From the NCBI GenBank assembly GCA_039649115.1, contig JBBWZQ010000282.1, positions 1 to 64,000 on the forward strand: a DNA stretch of 64,000 nucleotides. The letters run 5' to 3'. Within the stretch, counting starts at the first letter, position 1. Each line of letters begins with the position of its first letter. This document shows positions 27,012 to 34,892 of this stretch, piece after piece. This DNA is from DATEJJ01 sp039649115 (GTDB lineage Bacteria; Actinomycetota; Actinomycetes; Mycobacteriales; Micromonosporaceae). The notes under the pieces are model-generated. The model was not told the DNA's origin and ran no database searches. It saw only the letters and a program-made list of their open reading frames with translations. Made by a program: the position numbers and the translations under genes.

Positions 27012-27901
27012 CGGGCGGCCATCTCCATCTTCTGCAGGTAGGTCCCGGGCCACAGACCGTTCGGGCGTACCAGCAGGATGATCGCCAGCAGCACGAAGGC
27101 GACCACCTGCTTGAGCGACGGCGAGACGATGGCCGCCAACTCGCTGGCGACGCCGATGACCAGGGCACCGGCCATCGCGCCGTACGGCTGGCCGACGCTG
27201 CCGAACACCGCCGAGGCCACCACGACCAGCAGGAACGACGAACCGACGGTGAAGTTGAAGGACGCGAGGTTGAGCGCGAGGGCGACACCGCTGGTCCCGC
27301 ACAGCGCGCCGGAGACCGCCCACGCGAGAGTGGTGACCCGCCCGGTGCCGACACCGCAACTGCGGGCCAGTTCCGCGTTGGCGGCGGTGGCCCGCATCGC
27401 CCGGCCGATCCGGGTGTACCTGAGGATCACGTGCAGCGCGGTCATGCAGGCCACGGCGATCGCCATGACGGTGAGCTGGCGCGCGGTCAGCAGCATCCCC
27501 AGCAGGTGCAGCGACTTCTCCGGCGTGACCCGGTAGCCGCGGTACGACGGTCCCGCGATCGCCTGGATGCCGTTCTCCAGGATCGTGCCGACCGCGAGGG
27601 AGACCATCACCATGGCGAACAACGCCGTCCCCCGGCGCAGGAACGGCCGGTAGACGAAGGTGTTGATGGCGGTGGAGGCCGCCGACCCGGCCACTGCCCC
27701 GGCCGCCATGCCCAGCCAGATGCTGGCGTGCCCCACCGTGTTCACCAGGTACGCGGCGAAGGCGCCGACGGTCATCACGTCGCCGTACGCCAGGTTGAAG
27801 ATGTTGGAGACACCGAACTGGAGGCTGAACCCGACGGAACCGAGCGTGAGGATCGCCGCGGTCACCAGCCCGAAGCCCAGGCCCGGCACGATCTGGTCCA
27901 C
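27008..27901 (-). CDS. ABC transporter permease, LivH-like
   Basis: A 297-residue membrane protein from a GTG start: LTLGSVGFSLQFGVSNIFNLAYGDVM (fragment), the loop RYTRIGRAMRATAANAELAR and ASAVFGSVGQPYGAMAGALV are LivH hallmarks. It begins 4 bp after the binding-protein stop and overlaps LivM by 4 bp. It is the second permease of the importer. Confidence 0.92.
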   Translation of the reverse strand: MDQIVPGLGFGLVTAAILTLGSVGFSLQFGVSNIFNLAYGDVMTVGAFAAYLVNTVGHASIWLGMAAGAVAGSAASTAINTFVYRPFLRRGTALFAMVMVSLAVGTILENGIQAIAGPSYRGYRVTPEKSLHLLGMLLTARQLTVMAIAVACMTALHVILRYTRIGRAMRATAANAELARSCGVGTGRVTTLAWAVSGALCGTSGVALALNLASFNFTVGSSFLLVVVASAVFGSVGQPYGAMAGALVIGVASELAAIVSPSLKQVVAFVLLAIILLVRPNGLWPGTYLQKMEMAAR

Positions 27902-27905
27902 GGTG

Positions 27906-29186
27906 CTAGCCGTTCAGCGCGGTGCCGGAGATGACGGTGATGGGCTTCATCGACGTGCTCGCCGGATCGTAGTCGTCGTAGGAGAACGCCCGGCCCGCGC
28001 TCTGGTACTTGTTGAAGATCAGTTCACCGCTGGCCCCCACGTACTGGATCGTCTTTCCGGCATGCACCGCGGCGAGCCCCTCGGCGTAGGTGTGGACCAC
28101 CGTGGCCGAACCTCCGCCCGCCGTTATCCGCGGGATGAGGGAGTTGTACTTGCTCGGGGACGTGGACTTCGCCTCCTCCATGGCCAGGGCGGTGATGGCC
28201 ACCGCGTCGAAGTCGGAGATGGAGTACGGGTGCCCCAGGTACGACTCCGGCGTGCGGATCTGGCCGCCCGAGGCGAGCAGCGACGTCTTGTACAGGTCGT
28301 ACCCCGGGCCGCTGAGCGCGACGTACGGCGTGATGGCGTGGAAGTGGGCGACGAAGTTCTGCTGGCCCACGGCGGCCACCACCGACTTGATGACGTCGCT
28401 CTGGCTGCTGAGCTGGGTACCGATGATCAGCGGGAGGCCGCCCGCGAGCTGCAGGTACTCTGACCAGAACGTCGCCGCCGACTGGGCGTCCATCTCGGTG
28501 ATGATGGCGTCGGGGTGCGAGTTGATGACCTTCTGCACCTCGGTGCGGTAGGAGGGCTGGCCCGGGGCCAGCGTGACGTCCGCGGTGAAGTGGCCGCCGA
28601 GCTTCGTGTACTTGGTGCGCAGCGGCGGTACGGACGTCTGCGCGCCGAGGTCGCTGGTGAACACGGCGGCCGCGCTCAGCAGGTTGTGCGAGCCGGCCCA
28701 GTAGCCCAGCGCCACGCCCTGCAGCGCGTCCGACGGGGTCAGCCGGTAGAAGTACGGGTTGGTCTGCGTGTCGAAGTGCGGGTCGCCGATGGTGGCGAAG
28801 TTGGGGATGTGCGCGGCGGTGACGATCGGCGACGTGGCCACCGCGTCGTCCGAGGCTCCGATGACCATGACCGGGTTGGCCGAGGACAGCATCTGGTTGG
28901 CCGCCGGCACCGCGTCGGCGGGGTCGCCCTTGGTGTCGAACGGCTTGCAGGCGAACTTGTGGCCGAGTGCCCCGCCGGCCGCGTTGACCGGCGTGATCCC
29001 GGCCTGGCAGCCGGCCATGCCGGCCGCGCCCTGGTTGGCACTGGCTCCGGTGAAGGGGTAGATGACACCGATGTTGAGAGTCGACGCGGCGCCGGGTGTG
29101 GACGAGCCGCCGCATGCGGTGAGGGTGACGGCAGCCAGGAGAGCTGCCAGCGGTGGTGCGGAGAAGCGGCCGCGGGTTCGCATCAT
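27906..29186 (-). CDS. ABC transporter substrate-binding lipoprotein (Leu/Ile/Val-type)
   Basis: A 426-residue protein with a basic N-terminus (MMRTRGRF), a hydrophobic core and a lipobox (LTAC, then GGSS), so it is an anchored extracellular lipoprotein. The type I periplasmic binding fold begins NIGVIYPFTGASANQGAAG. The first of two adjacent ATGs (29186) is chosen because GAGGAG lies 8 bp upstream. It opens the leftward operon of importer, decarboxylase-like and dioxygenase genes, so it should recognise the aromatic or acidic substrate of that pathway. Confidence 0.92.
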   Translation of the reverse strand: MMRTRGRFSAPPLAALLAAVTLTACGGSSTPGAASTLNIGVIYPFTGASANQGAAGMAGCQAGITPVNAAGGALGHKFACKPFDTKGDPADAVPAANQMLSSANPVMVIGASDDAVATSPIVTAAHIPNFATIGDPHFDTQTNPYFYRLTPSDALQGVALGYWAGSHNLLSAAAVFTSDLGAQTSVPPLRTKYTKLGGHFTADVTLAPGQPSYRTEVQKVINSHPDAIITEMDAQSAATFWSEYLQLAGGLPLIIGTQLSSQSDVIKSVVAAVGQQNFVAHFHAITPYVALSGPGYDLYKTSLLASGGQIRTPESYLGHPYSISDFDAVAITALAMEEAKSTSPSKYNSLIPRITAGGGSATVVHTYAEGLAAVHAGKTIQYVGASGELIFNKYQSAGRAFSYDDYDPASTSMKPITVISGTALNG

Positions 29187-29549
29187 GTCCGGATCTCCTC
29201 GGCGGACGGACGAAGCACGGTGTGCACGACAGCCGGTTCGCACCGGCCGGACGGGCGCCCAGTCCCTGGGCGACGACGTCGCGGGCAGCTGGCGGAAGCG
29301 GCGAGCATGACCGGACGCCCATGAAGTTCATGCGTGGACGCTGAACCCGTATAGTGCACCCGGCCCGGGGCTGCTGTAAAGACCGTGCACCGGATATTTG
29401 TTCGTATAGAGAGTAAGTTGAAACGCCTGTCTGGCATGAAGCCTAGCTGCCAGTGTAGACAATCCGTACACGAACGTCCGGCTGGGGCGGCGGCCTTCGC
29501 CGCCGGCTGCCGGTGGACCCGTATCCTCAATGGCAATGCCAGCCCGCGG
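29187..29549. promoter_or_regulatory. Divergent control region with GTTCGTATACG-like sites
   Basis: This 363-bp gap between the binding-lipoprotein gene and the marR gene contains no convincing ORF. It holds a site GTTCGTATAGA at 29400-29410 (9 of 11 matches to GTTCGTATACG), an inverted one at 29465-29475 (CGTACACGAAC, 10 of 11 on the minus strand) and a partial CCGTATAG at 29347-29354. Two GTGCACC direct repeats lie at 29354 and 29385. Local AT content is clearly higher than in the flanks, consistent with promoters for both directions. Binding by the MarR protein encoded next door is inferred, not shown. Confidence 0.5.
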
Positions 29550-30470
29550 ATGGAGGAGGTATCGCTGACCACGTACCAGCGGACCGAGTCGTGGAGCATC
29601 CTCCACACGCCGGAGACCTCGCCGGGAATGCTCATCCGGGTGGCACAGCAGGTGCACAGCCGGATCTGGACGGCGGAGGTGTCCGACCTGCTGACCTCGC
29701 CACAGTTCGGGGTGCTCCGCGTGTTGCGCGACGGCCCCGGACTCGACCAGCGGACCGTGGGCGAGCAGGTGCTGCTGGACAAGGCCACCGGCGCGGACGT
29801 GATCGCGCGGCTGGTCCGGCGCGGCTGGATCCGGGCCAGGCGGGATCCACAGGACGCGCGGCGCAACCTGCTCTGGATCACCCCGGCCGGCCGGCGGCTG
29901 CTCGCCAACGCGGTGCCGGCCGCCGAGCGGGTCCAGCTCAAGCTCGTTGAGCCACTGTCCGGCGCCGACCGGGCGGCGCTGCTCTCGCTCCTGCTCTCGG
30001 TGGCGGACCAGGGCGAGCAGCCGGTACCCGACTTCATCTCCCGTACCCCCGGGGCGATGATCCGGGTGGTCCAGCAGGTGCACAACCGGATCTGGACCAC
30101 CGCGATGCCGCGCGCGGTCACCACGGTGCAGTACGCCGTGCTCGCCACGCTCAAGTCCCACCCCGGGCTCGACCAGCGAACGGTGGCGCAGCGGGTCGTG
30201 ATGGACAAGGCGACCGGCGCCGGCGTGGTCGGCCGGCTGGTCGCGCGGCAATGGCTGCGGGTGCGGCAGGACCCGCAGGACCGCAGGCGCAACCTGTTGT
30301 GGGTCACCGCGGGTGGCGAGCGGATACTCGCCGAGGCCCAGCCGCACAACGCCCGCGTCCAACGGCAGCTGATGCTGCCGCTGACCCGCCCGGAGCGGGA
30401 CTCCTTCCTGCGCCTGATGATGGCTGTCGGCCGGCTGGACCTGATCGGGGATGCCGGGCCGGCCGGTTGA
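29550..30470 (+). CDS. Tandem double-MarR transcriptional regulator
   Basis: A 306-residue protein made of two consecutive MarR winged-helix domains (about 20-150 and 160-295). The halves repeat each other closely: GLDQRTVGEQVLLDKATGAD with GLDQRTVAQRVVMDKATGAG, and NLLWITPAGRRLLA with NLLWVTAGGERILA. A single MarR dimer is normally two chains, so this is an intramolecular dimer that can evolve asymmetric ligand and DNA contacts. The ATG at 29550 is the conservative start; a strong GGAGGAGGT sits just after it and could serve a CTG at 29565. It probably controls the 17.7-32 kb catabolic genes. Confidence 0.85.
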   Translation: MEEVSLTTYQRTESWSILHTPETSPGMLIRVAQQVHSRIWTAEVSDLLTSPQFGVLRVLRDGPGLDQRTVGEQVLLDKATGADVIARLVRRGWIRARRDPQDARRNLLWITPAGRRLLANAVPAAERVQLKLVEPLSGADRAALLSLLLSVADQGEQPVPDFISRTPGAMIRVVQQVHNRIWTTAMPRAVTTVQYAVLATLKSHPGLDQRTVAQRVVMDKATGAGVVGRLVARQWLRVRQDPQDRRRNLLWVTAGGERILAEAQPHNARVQRQLMLPLTRPERDSFLRLMMAVGRLDLIGDAGPAG

Positions 30471-30523
30471 CAGCGTGGGTGGCCCGCGATAGATTCCGCC
30501 GCGGGCGGGATCGATCGTATACG
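30467..30523 (+). promoter_or_regulatory. Promoter and downstream operator-like site for the aldehyde dehydrogenase
   Basis: TTGACA at 30467-30472, a 17-bp spacer and TAGATT at 30490-30495 form a near-consensus vegetative promoter. It begins within the marR stop codon. About 18 bp beyond the -10 box lies GATCGTATACG (30513-30523, 10 of 11 matches to the recurring motif), where a bound repressor would block transcription. A ribosome-binding GAGGAGG precedes the ATG at 30556. Confidence 0.6.
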
Positions 30524-30555
30524 TACCAACCTCCGGGTGAGGAGGGTCGCTGGTC

Positions 30556-32037
30556 ATGACGGCGCTGGCGGACTGGGCGGCGGCCACCTCGACGGGCGGG
30601 ATCCTGCCGGCGCTCATCGGTGGACGCTTCGTCCCGGCGGGCGGTGGCGCGTCGATCGAGGCCGTCAACCCCGCCACCGGTCAGCTGATCGCCCGCTTTC
30701 CGCGGTGCGGTGCGGCCGAGGTCGACGCCGCGGTCCGCGCCGCCCGGCAGGCCTTCCCGGACTGGCGGGACCGGCCGACCGGCGAGCGGGCGGAGCTCGT
30801 CAGCCGCCTGGCCGCGCTGGTCGAGGCGCACGCCGACGAGCTGGCTCTGCTCGACGTCGCGGACAACGGCAGCCCGGTCCGCGAGATGCGCCGGGACGCG
30901 CACATCGCCGCGGCGCAGATGCGCTACTTCGCCGGGGTGGCGGCGCACCTGCGCGGCCAGACCGTTCCGGGCGAGCGGGGCCGGCTCGACTACACGTTGC
31001 TCGATCCGTTCGGCGTGGTGGGCCGCATCATCCCGTTCAACCATCCCCTGATGTTCGCCGCCGGGCGCCTGGCGGCGCCGCTGCTGGCCGGCAACACCGC
31101 CATCCTCAAGCCCTCCGAGCACACCTCGCTGTCCGCCCTGCGCCTGGCCGCGCTGGCCCACGAGGTACTGCCGCCCGGCGTGGTCAACGTCGTGACCGGG
31201 TACGGCGTGGAGGCCGGCCGCGCCCTCGCGGAGCACCCCGGCGTGCGGCGACTCGCCTTCACCGGCTCGGCGGAGATCGGTCGCGACATCCAACGCGCCG
31301 CCGCGGCGCACTGCGTCAAGACGGTCACCCTGGAGCTCGGTGGGAAGAACCCGATCGTCGTGTTTCCCGACGCCGATGTCGAGCAGGCCGTCGACGGCGC
31401 GTTGCGCGGGATGAACTTCACCTGGCAGGGCCAGTCGTGCGGATCCACCTCGCGGCTGCTCGTGCACCGCGCGCTACACAAGCCGCTGGTCGCCTCGCTG
31501 GCCGCCCGCATGGACGCGCTGCGCTCGGGACCGCCGGACGACGAGGCGACCGACACCGGCGCCATAGTCCACCGTGGACAGTTCGAGAAGGTGCTCCGCT
31601 ACATCGAGCTCGGCCGCACCGAGGGAGCGACACTCGTCGCGGGCGGAGCTCCCGTGACCAGCGGCCCGCTGGCCGGCGGCATGTTCGTCCGCCCCACCCT
31701 CTTCGACGAGGTACGACCGGATTCCCGGCTGGCCCAGGAGGAGATCTTCGGCCCGGTGCTGGCGGTCATCCCCTTCGACACGTACGACGAGGCACTGGCG
31801 ATCGCCAACGGCGTTGCGTACGGGCTGACCGCCAGCGTCTACACCCGCGACCTGGCGACCGCGCACCGCTTCGCGCGCGACGTCGAGGCCGGGTACGTGT
31901 GGGTCAACGACGCGTCCCGACACTTCCCCGGTACCGCGTACGGGGGAGTCAAGGACTCCGGTGTCGGTCGCGAGGAGGGGTTCGAGGAGCTGGCCTCGTA
32001 CGTGCAGATCAAGAACGTGAACGTCAACTTCGGGTGA
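30556..32037 (+). CDS. NAD(P)-dependent aldehyde dehydrogenase
   Basis: A 493-residue ALDH. Landmarks are IIPFNHPLMF (cofactor site), the Glu in TLELGGKNPIVVF near 262, the catalytic Cys in WQGQSCGSTSR near 295 and EEIFGPVLAVIPF near 395. It oxidises an aldehyde to the acid; in this cluster a semialdehyde from extradiol cleavage or an aldehyde from the ThDP enzyme is a sensible substrate. It has its own promoter and an operator-like site shared with the rest of the cluster. Confidence 0.93.
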   Translation: MTALADWAAATSTGGILPALIGGRFVPAGGGASIEAVNPATGQLIARFPRCGAAEVDAAVRAARQAFPDWRDRPTGERAELVSRLAALVEAHADELALLDVADNGSPVREMRRDAHIAAAQMRYFAGVAAHLRGQTVPGERGRLDYTLLDPFGVVGRIIPFNHPLMFAAGRLAAPLLAGNTAILKPSEHTSLSALRLAALAHEVLPPGVVNVVTGYGVEAGRALAEHPGVRRLAFTGSAEIGRDIQRAAAAHCVKTVTLELGGKNPIVVFPDADVEQAVDGALRGMNFTWQGQSCGSTSRLLVHRALHKPLVASLAARMDALRSGPPDDEATDTGAIVHRGQFEKVLRYIELGRTEGATLVAGGAPVTSGPLAGGMFVRPTLFDEVRPDSRLAQEEIFGPVLAVIPFDTYDEALAIANGVAYGLTASVYTRDLATAHRFARDVEAGYVWVNDASRHFPGTAYGGVKDSGVGREEGFEELASYVQIKNVNVNFG

Positions 32038-32063
32038 GCTCCAGCGCCCACTTCTCCGCTAGG

Positions 32064-32076
32064 ATCGCTCAACAAT
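32064..32076 (+). promoter_or_regulatory. Candidate GntR operator (site A)
   Basis: ATCGCTCAACAAT matches 10 of the 12 defined positions of the palindrome ATTGTTNAACAAT seen perfectly at 44879-44891. It lies 158 bp upstream of the ATP-grasp gene and 82 bp upstream of a second copy, possibly an auxiliary operator for looping. Confidence 0.4.
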
Positions 32077-32138
32077 CCGTCAATCTCTCGGCAGCCCTCG
32101 GCCAGCATCGGACGAGTCGACGGCAAGCCGACAGCGGG

Positions 32139-32167
32139 TTGCCCTATCGTTGAACAACTGACAGACT
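32139..32167 (+). promoter_or_regulatory. Promoter with GntR operator (site B) for the ten-gene operon
   Basis: TTGCCC (32139-32144), a 17-bp spacer and CAGACT (32162-32167) could form a weak promoter. The spacer contains ATCGTTGAACAAC (32146-32158), 10 of 12 matches to ATTGTTNAACAAT. This placement, 1 bp after the -35 box, is the same as at the binding-protein promoter (47336-47364), which supports repression by the local GntR protein. Confidence 0.55.
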
Positions 32168-32221
32168 CGACCCTGCCGATTGTGCGACGTCCACGAGCGG
32201 CACCTTCGGGGAGGTTGGGTA

Positions 32222-33565
32222 GTGATCGTCAACGAGCCGTCCGGCCATCTGGTTGTCATCGACTCCAGCGCCTACGGGCTGGAGTTCCTCGCCGCGGCCA
32301 AGCAGGTGGCCAGCCGGGTGACGTTCGTGAGCTCGGAGCTGCGCCGCGCCATGTACGCCCGGCATCCCCGGTTCGACGAGCTGGTCGGCGCGGTCGACGA
32401 GCTCATCCGGATCCCGGATCCCACCGACTCCGAGGCGCTGACGGAGTTGCTCGGCGAGATCCACGCGCGCCACCCGGTCTCGGGTGCCGTGTCGGTGCTC
32501 GATGTCGTCGTGCCGGCGCTCGCCGACGCCGCCGAGCGGCTGGGCATCCGGTACAGCAACGCCACCGCCGTGCGGACCACACGGCAGAAGGACCGGTGCC
32601 GCGAGGCGCTGGACCGGGCCGGCGTGGCCTCGGCCCGGTTCCGGCGGGTGGCCGACCCGACCGAACTGGCCGCCGCCGCCGAGGCCGTCGGCTTCCCGCT
32701 GGTGCTCAAGCCGAGTTCGGGCTCGGCGAGCCTGTTCGCCAGCGTCGCCGGGGACATGTCCGAGCTGACCCTGGCCTGGGACCGGTTCGTCGCGGGCAGC
32801 GCGGCGCTGCACCCCCGGCTGCGCGCGGCGTACGGCACGGCGGCGCTGATCGAGCAGTACCTGGGCGGGTCGCTGCTGAGCTACGAGCTGCTGGTCCGCG
32901 ACGGCCGGGCGTACCCGGTCAGCGTCAACGAGCGGATGCGGTACGCGCCCGACGAGACGCTCGAACTGGGCACGGTGGTGCCCGCCGACCTGCCCCCGGA
33001 AACGGTCCGGTCGGTGCAGGAGTACGGGCAGCAGGTGATCGATGCCCTGGGGCTGGACTTCGGCCTGTGCCACATGGAAATCATCCTCACCCCGGACGGG
33101 CCCCGCCTGCTCGAAGTCAACCCCCGGCTGGCCGGCGGCATCGAGGCGCTGACCCTGCCGCTGGCGTGGGGCTTCGACTCGTTCCACCAGATGGCTCTGC
33201 TCCACCTCGGTCACGAACCGCGGCCCTGGCGCGGTACGCCGGACGGTGTGGTCATGACGCACGCCGTGTGCAGCGTGGCCGACGGCACCGTGGCGGCGGA
33301 CTTCGACCCCGGGCGCGCCCGGGCCGACCTCGGCGACCTGGTGCACGTCCTCGACGTGCGGGTCCGGCCGGGCGAGCCGGTGCCCGGCCTGCGCACCGAG
33401 CACGGCTGGCTGGGCTGGGTGATCGTGCACGGCGCGAGTGCCGCGGCGGTGGCCGCCTCGGTCGGGCAGGCGCTGCGGATCCTCGGGAAGCACCTCGGTC
33501 TCACGCTCGTCGACGGGACCGACCCGGCCCAGCGCGCCCCGCTGACCACGGACTGGGAGCAATGA
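32222..33565 (+). CDS. ATP-grasp carboxylate-amine/thiol ligase
   Basis: A 447-residue protein. A pre-ATP-grasp Rossmann-like domain (about 1-110) is followed by the ATP-grasp core (about 115-320): RTTRQKDRCREALDRAGV, GFPLVLKPSSGSASLF (nucleotide-binding Lys), and LCHMEIILTPDGPRLLEVNPR with the metal-binding Glu and Asn. A C-terminal beta domain covers 330-447. The family activates a carboxylate as an acyl phosphate and couples it to an amine, as in L-amino acid ligases. GTG 32222 has GGGGAGG upstream. It is the first gene of a ten-gene operon running to 42315. Confidence 0.88.
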   Translation: MIVNEPSGHLVVIDSSAYGLEFLAAAKQVASRVTFVSSELRRAMYARHPRFDELVGAVDELIRIPDPTDSEALTELLGEIHARHPVSGAVSVLDVVVPALADAAERLGIRYSNATAVRTTRQKDRCREALDRAGVASARFRRVADPTELAAAAEAVGFPLVLKPSSGSASLFASVAGDMSELTLAWDRFVAGSAALHPRLRAAYGTAALIEQYLGGSLLSYELLVRDGRAYPVSVNERMRYAPDETLELGTVVPADLPPETVRSVQEYGQQVIDALGLDFGLCHMEIILTPDGPRLLEVNPRLAGGIEALTLPLAWGFDSFHQMALLHLGHEPRPWRGTPDGVVMTHAVCSVADGTVAADFDPGRARADLGDLVHVLDVRVRPGEPVPGLRTEHGWLGWVIVHGASAAAVAASVGQALRILGKHLGLTLVDGTDPAQRAPLTTDWEQ

Positions 33566-33641
33566 GCGAGCGTCAGCGGGCGATTCGGGGGGCAGGGATT
33601 GCCGGGACCGGATCCGCGCCGGGCGAGGATCCGGTGCCGGC

Positions 33642-34892
33642 ATGAGTCCTCGGCCCTCCTGGCTCGCCGAACTGGTACCGGCACGGGGACCCGCGCGCAG
33701 GCTCGCCGGGCTCACCGTGGTCCAGGCGGTCGGCGCGAGCCTGTTCCTCACCTCGGCCGCCATCTTCCTCACCCGGACCATCGGCCTGTCGGCCACCCAG
33801 GTGGGTACCGGGCTGTCCGTCGCCGGCCTGTGCGGCTTCCTCGCCACGGTGCCGGTCGGCCGGCTCGCCGACCGGATCGGCGCGCGTACCGTCCTGGCCG
33901 CCGTCTTCGCCGTGCTGTCCCTGCTCTTCGTCTCGTATTCCCTGGTCGGCGACTTCCCGTCGTTTGTCGTCGTGGCCAGCCTGATCGCGATCGGCGAGTC
34001 GGCGCTGACCCCCCTGAAGGCCGCGCTCCTGTACGCCACCGTGCCGCCGGACCAGGCGGTCCGGGCGCGGGCACAGATGCGCAGCGCGTACAACCTGGGC
34101 TTGACGCTCGGCGCGGCGCTCGCCAGCGTGGCGCTCACCGTCGGCACCCGTACCGCTTTCGCTGTCGTGGTCTGCTCGACCGCGACCGCGCTGGCGGTGT
34201 GCGCGGTGCTGACCGCCCGGATCCGGTCCGGTGCGGCACGCACCGGGACAGCTCGGCAGCGGCCCGGACGCACCGCGTTGCGGGATGCCCGCTTCCTCGC
34301 GCTCACCCTGCTCAACGGATTGCTGGAGGTCAACCACGTCATCCTCACCGTGGGCATCCCGCTGTGGCTGGTGACCCACACCGGAGCACCGCGCGGGGTG
34401 GCCGCGGTCGCCATGATGGTGAACACCGTCATGGTCGTGGCGCTGCAGGTCCGGCTGAGCCGGGGTGCCCACGGGATACCGCGGTCGGCCCGGCTGCTGC
34501 GGCGGTCCGGTGTGCTGCTCGCCGTGGCGTGCCTCCCGCTGGCGGCCAGCCAGCACCAGGGCCCCGGGGTGGCCACCGCACTGCTGCTCGCCGCCACAGT
34601 CGTGCTCACGGTGGCGGAGCTGCTGCAGAACGGCGGCGCCTGGACGCTCTCCTTCGAGCTGGCCGCACCGCAGCGGCAGGGCGAGTACCAGGCGGTCTTC
34701 GGGCTGGGCCGCGGCGTCCAGCAGTTCTTCGGGCCGGCCGTCGTCACCTGGCTGGCGATCGCGCTCGGCGCCGCCGGCTGGCTGGTCATCGGCGCCTTCC
34801 TGCTGGTCGCCGGGGCGCTGGTGGTTCCCGTCGTCCGGGGCGCCAGCCAGGCCCGCGTCGCGGTCCCCGCCAAGGTCGCGGTGCCCCGGTGA
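33642..34892 (+). CDS. MFS transporter (12-helix type)
   Basis: A 416-residue polytopic protein with the MFS loop motif GRLADRIGARTVLAA near 65-80 and about twelve hydrophobic segments. It sits second in the operon, after a 76-bp gap, and overlaps the acyltransferase by 4 bp. Export of the pathway product, or import of a precursor, is inferred from position only. The substrate is unknown. Confidence 0.9.
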   Translation: MSPRPSWLAELVPARGPARRLAGLTVVQAVGASLFLTSAAIFLTRTIGLSATQVGTGLSVAGLCGFLATVPVGRLADRIGARTVLAAVFAVLSLLFVSYSLVGDFPSFVVVASLIAIGESALTPLKAALLYATVPPDQAVRARAQMRSAYNLGLTLGAALASVALTVGTRTAFAVVVCSTATALAVCAVLTARIRSGAARTGTARQRPGRTALRDARFLALTLLNGLLEVNHVILTVGIPLWLVTHTGAPRGVAAVAMMVNTVMVVALQVRLSRGAHGIPRSARLLRRSGVLLAVACLPLAASQHQGPGVATALLLAATVVLTVAELLQNGGAWTLSFELAAPQRQGEYQAVFGLGRGVQQFFGPAVVTWLAIALGAAGWLVIGAFLLVAGALVVPVVRGASQARVAVPAKVAVPR

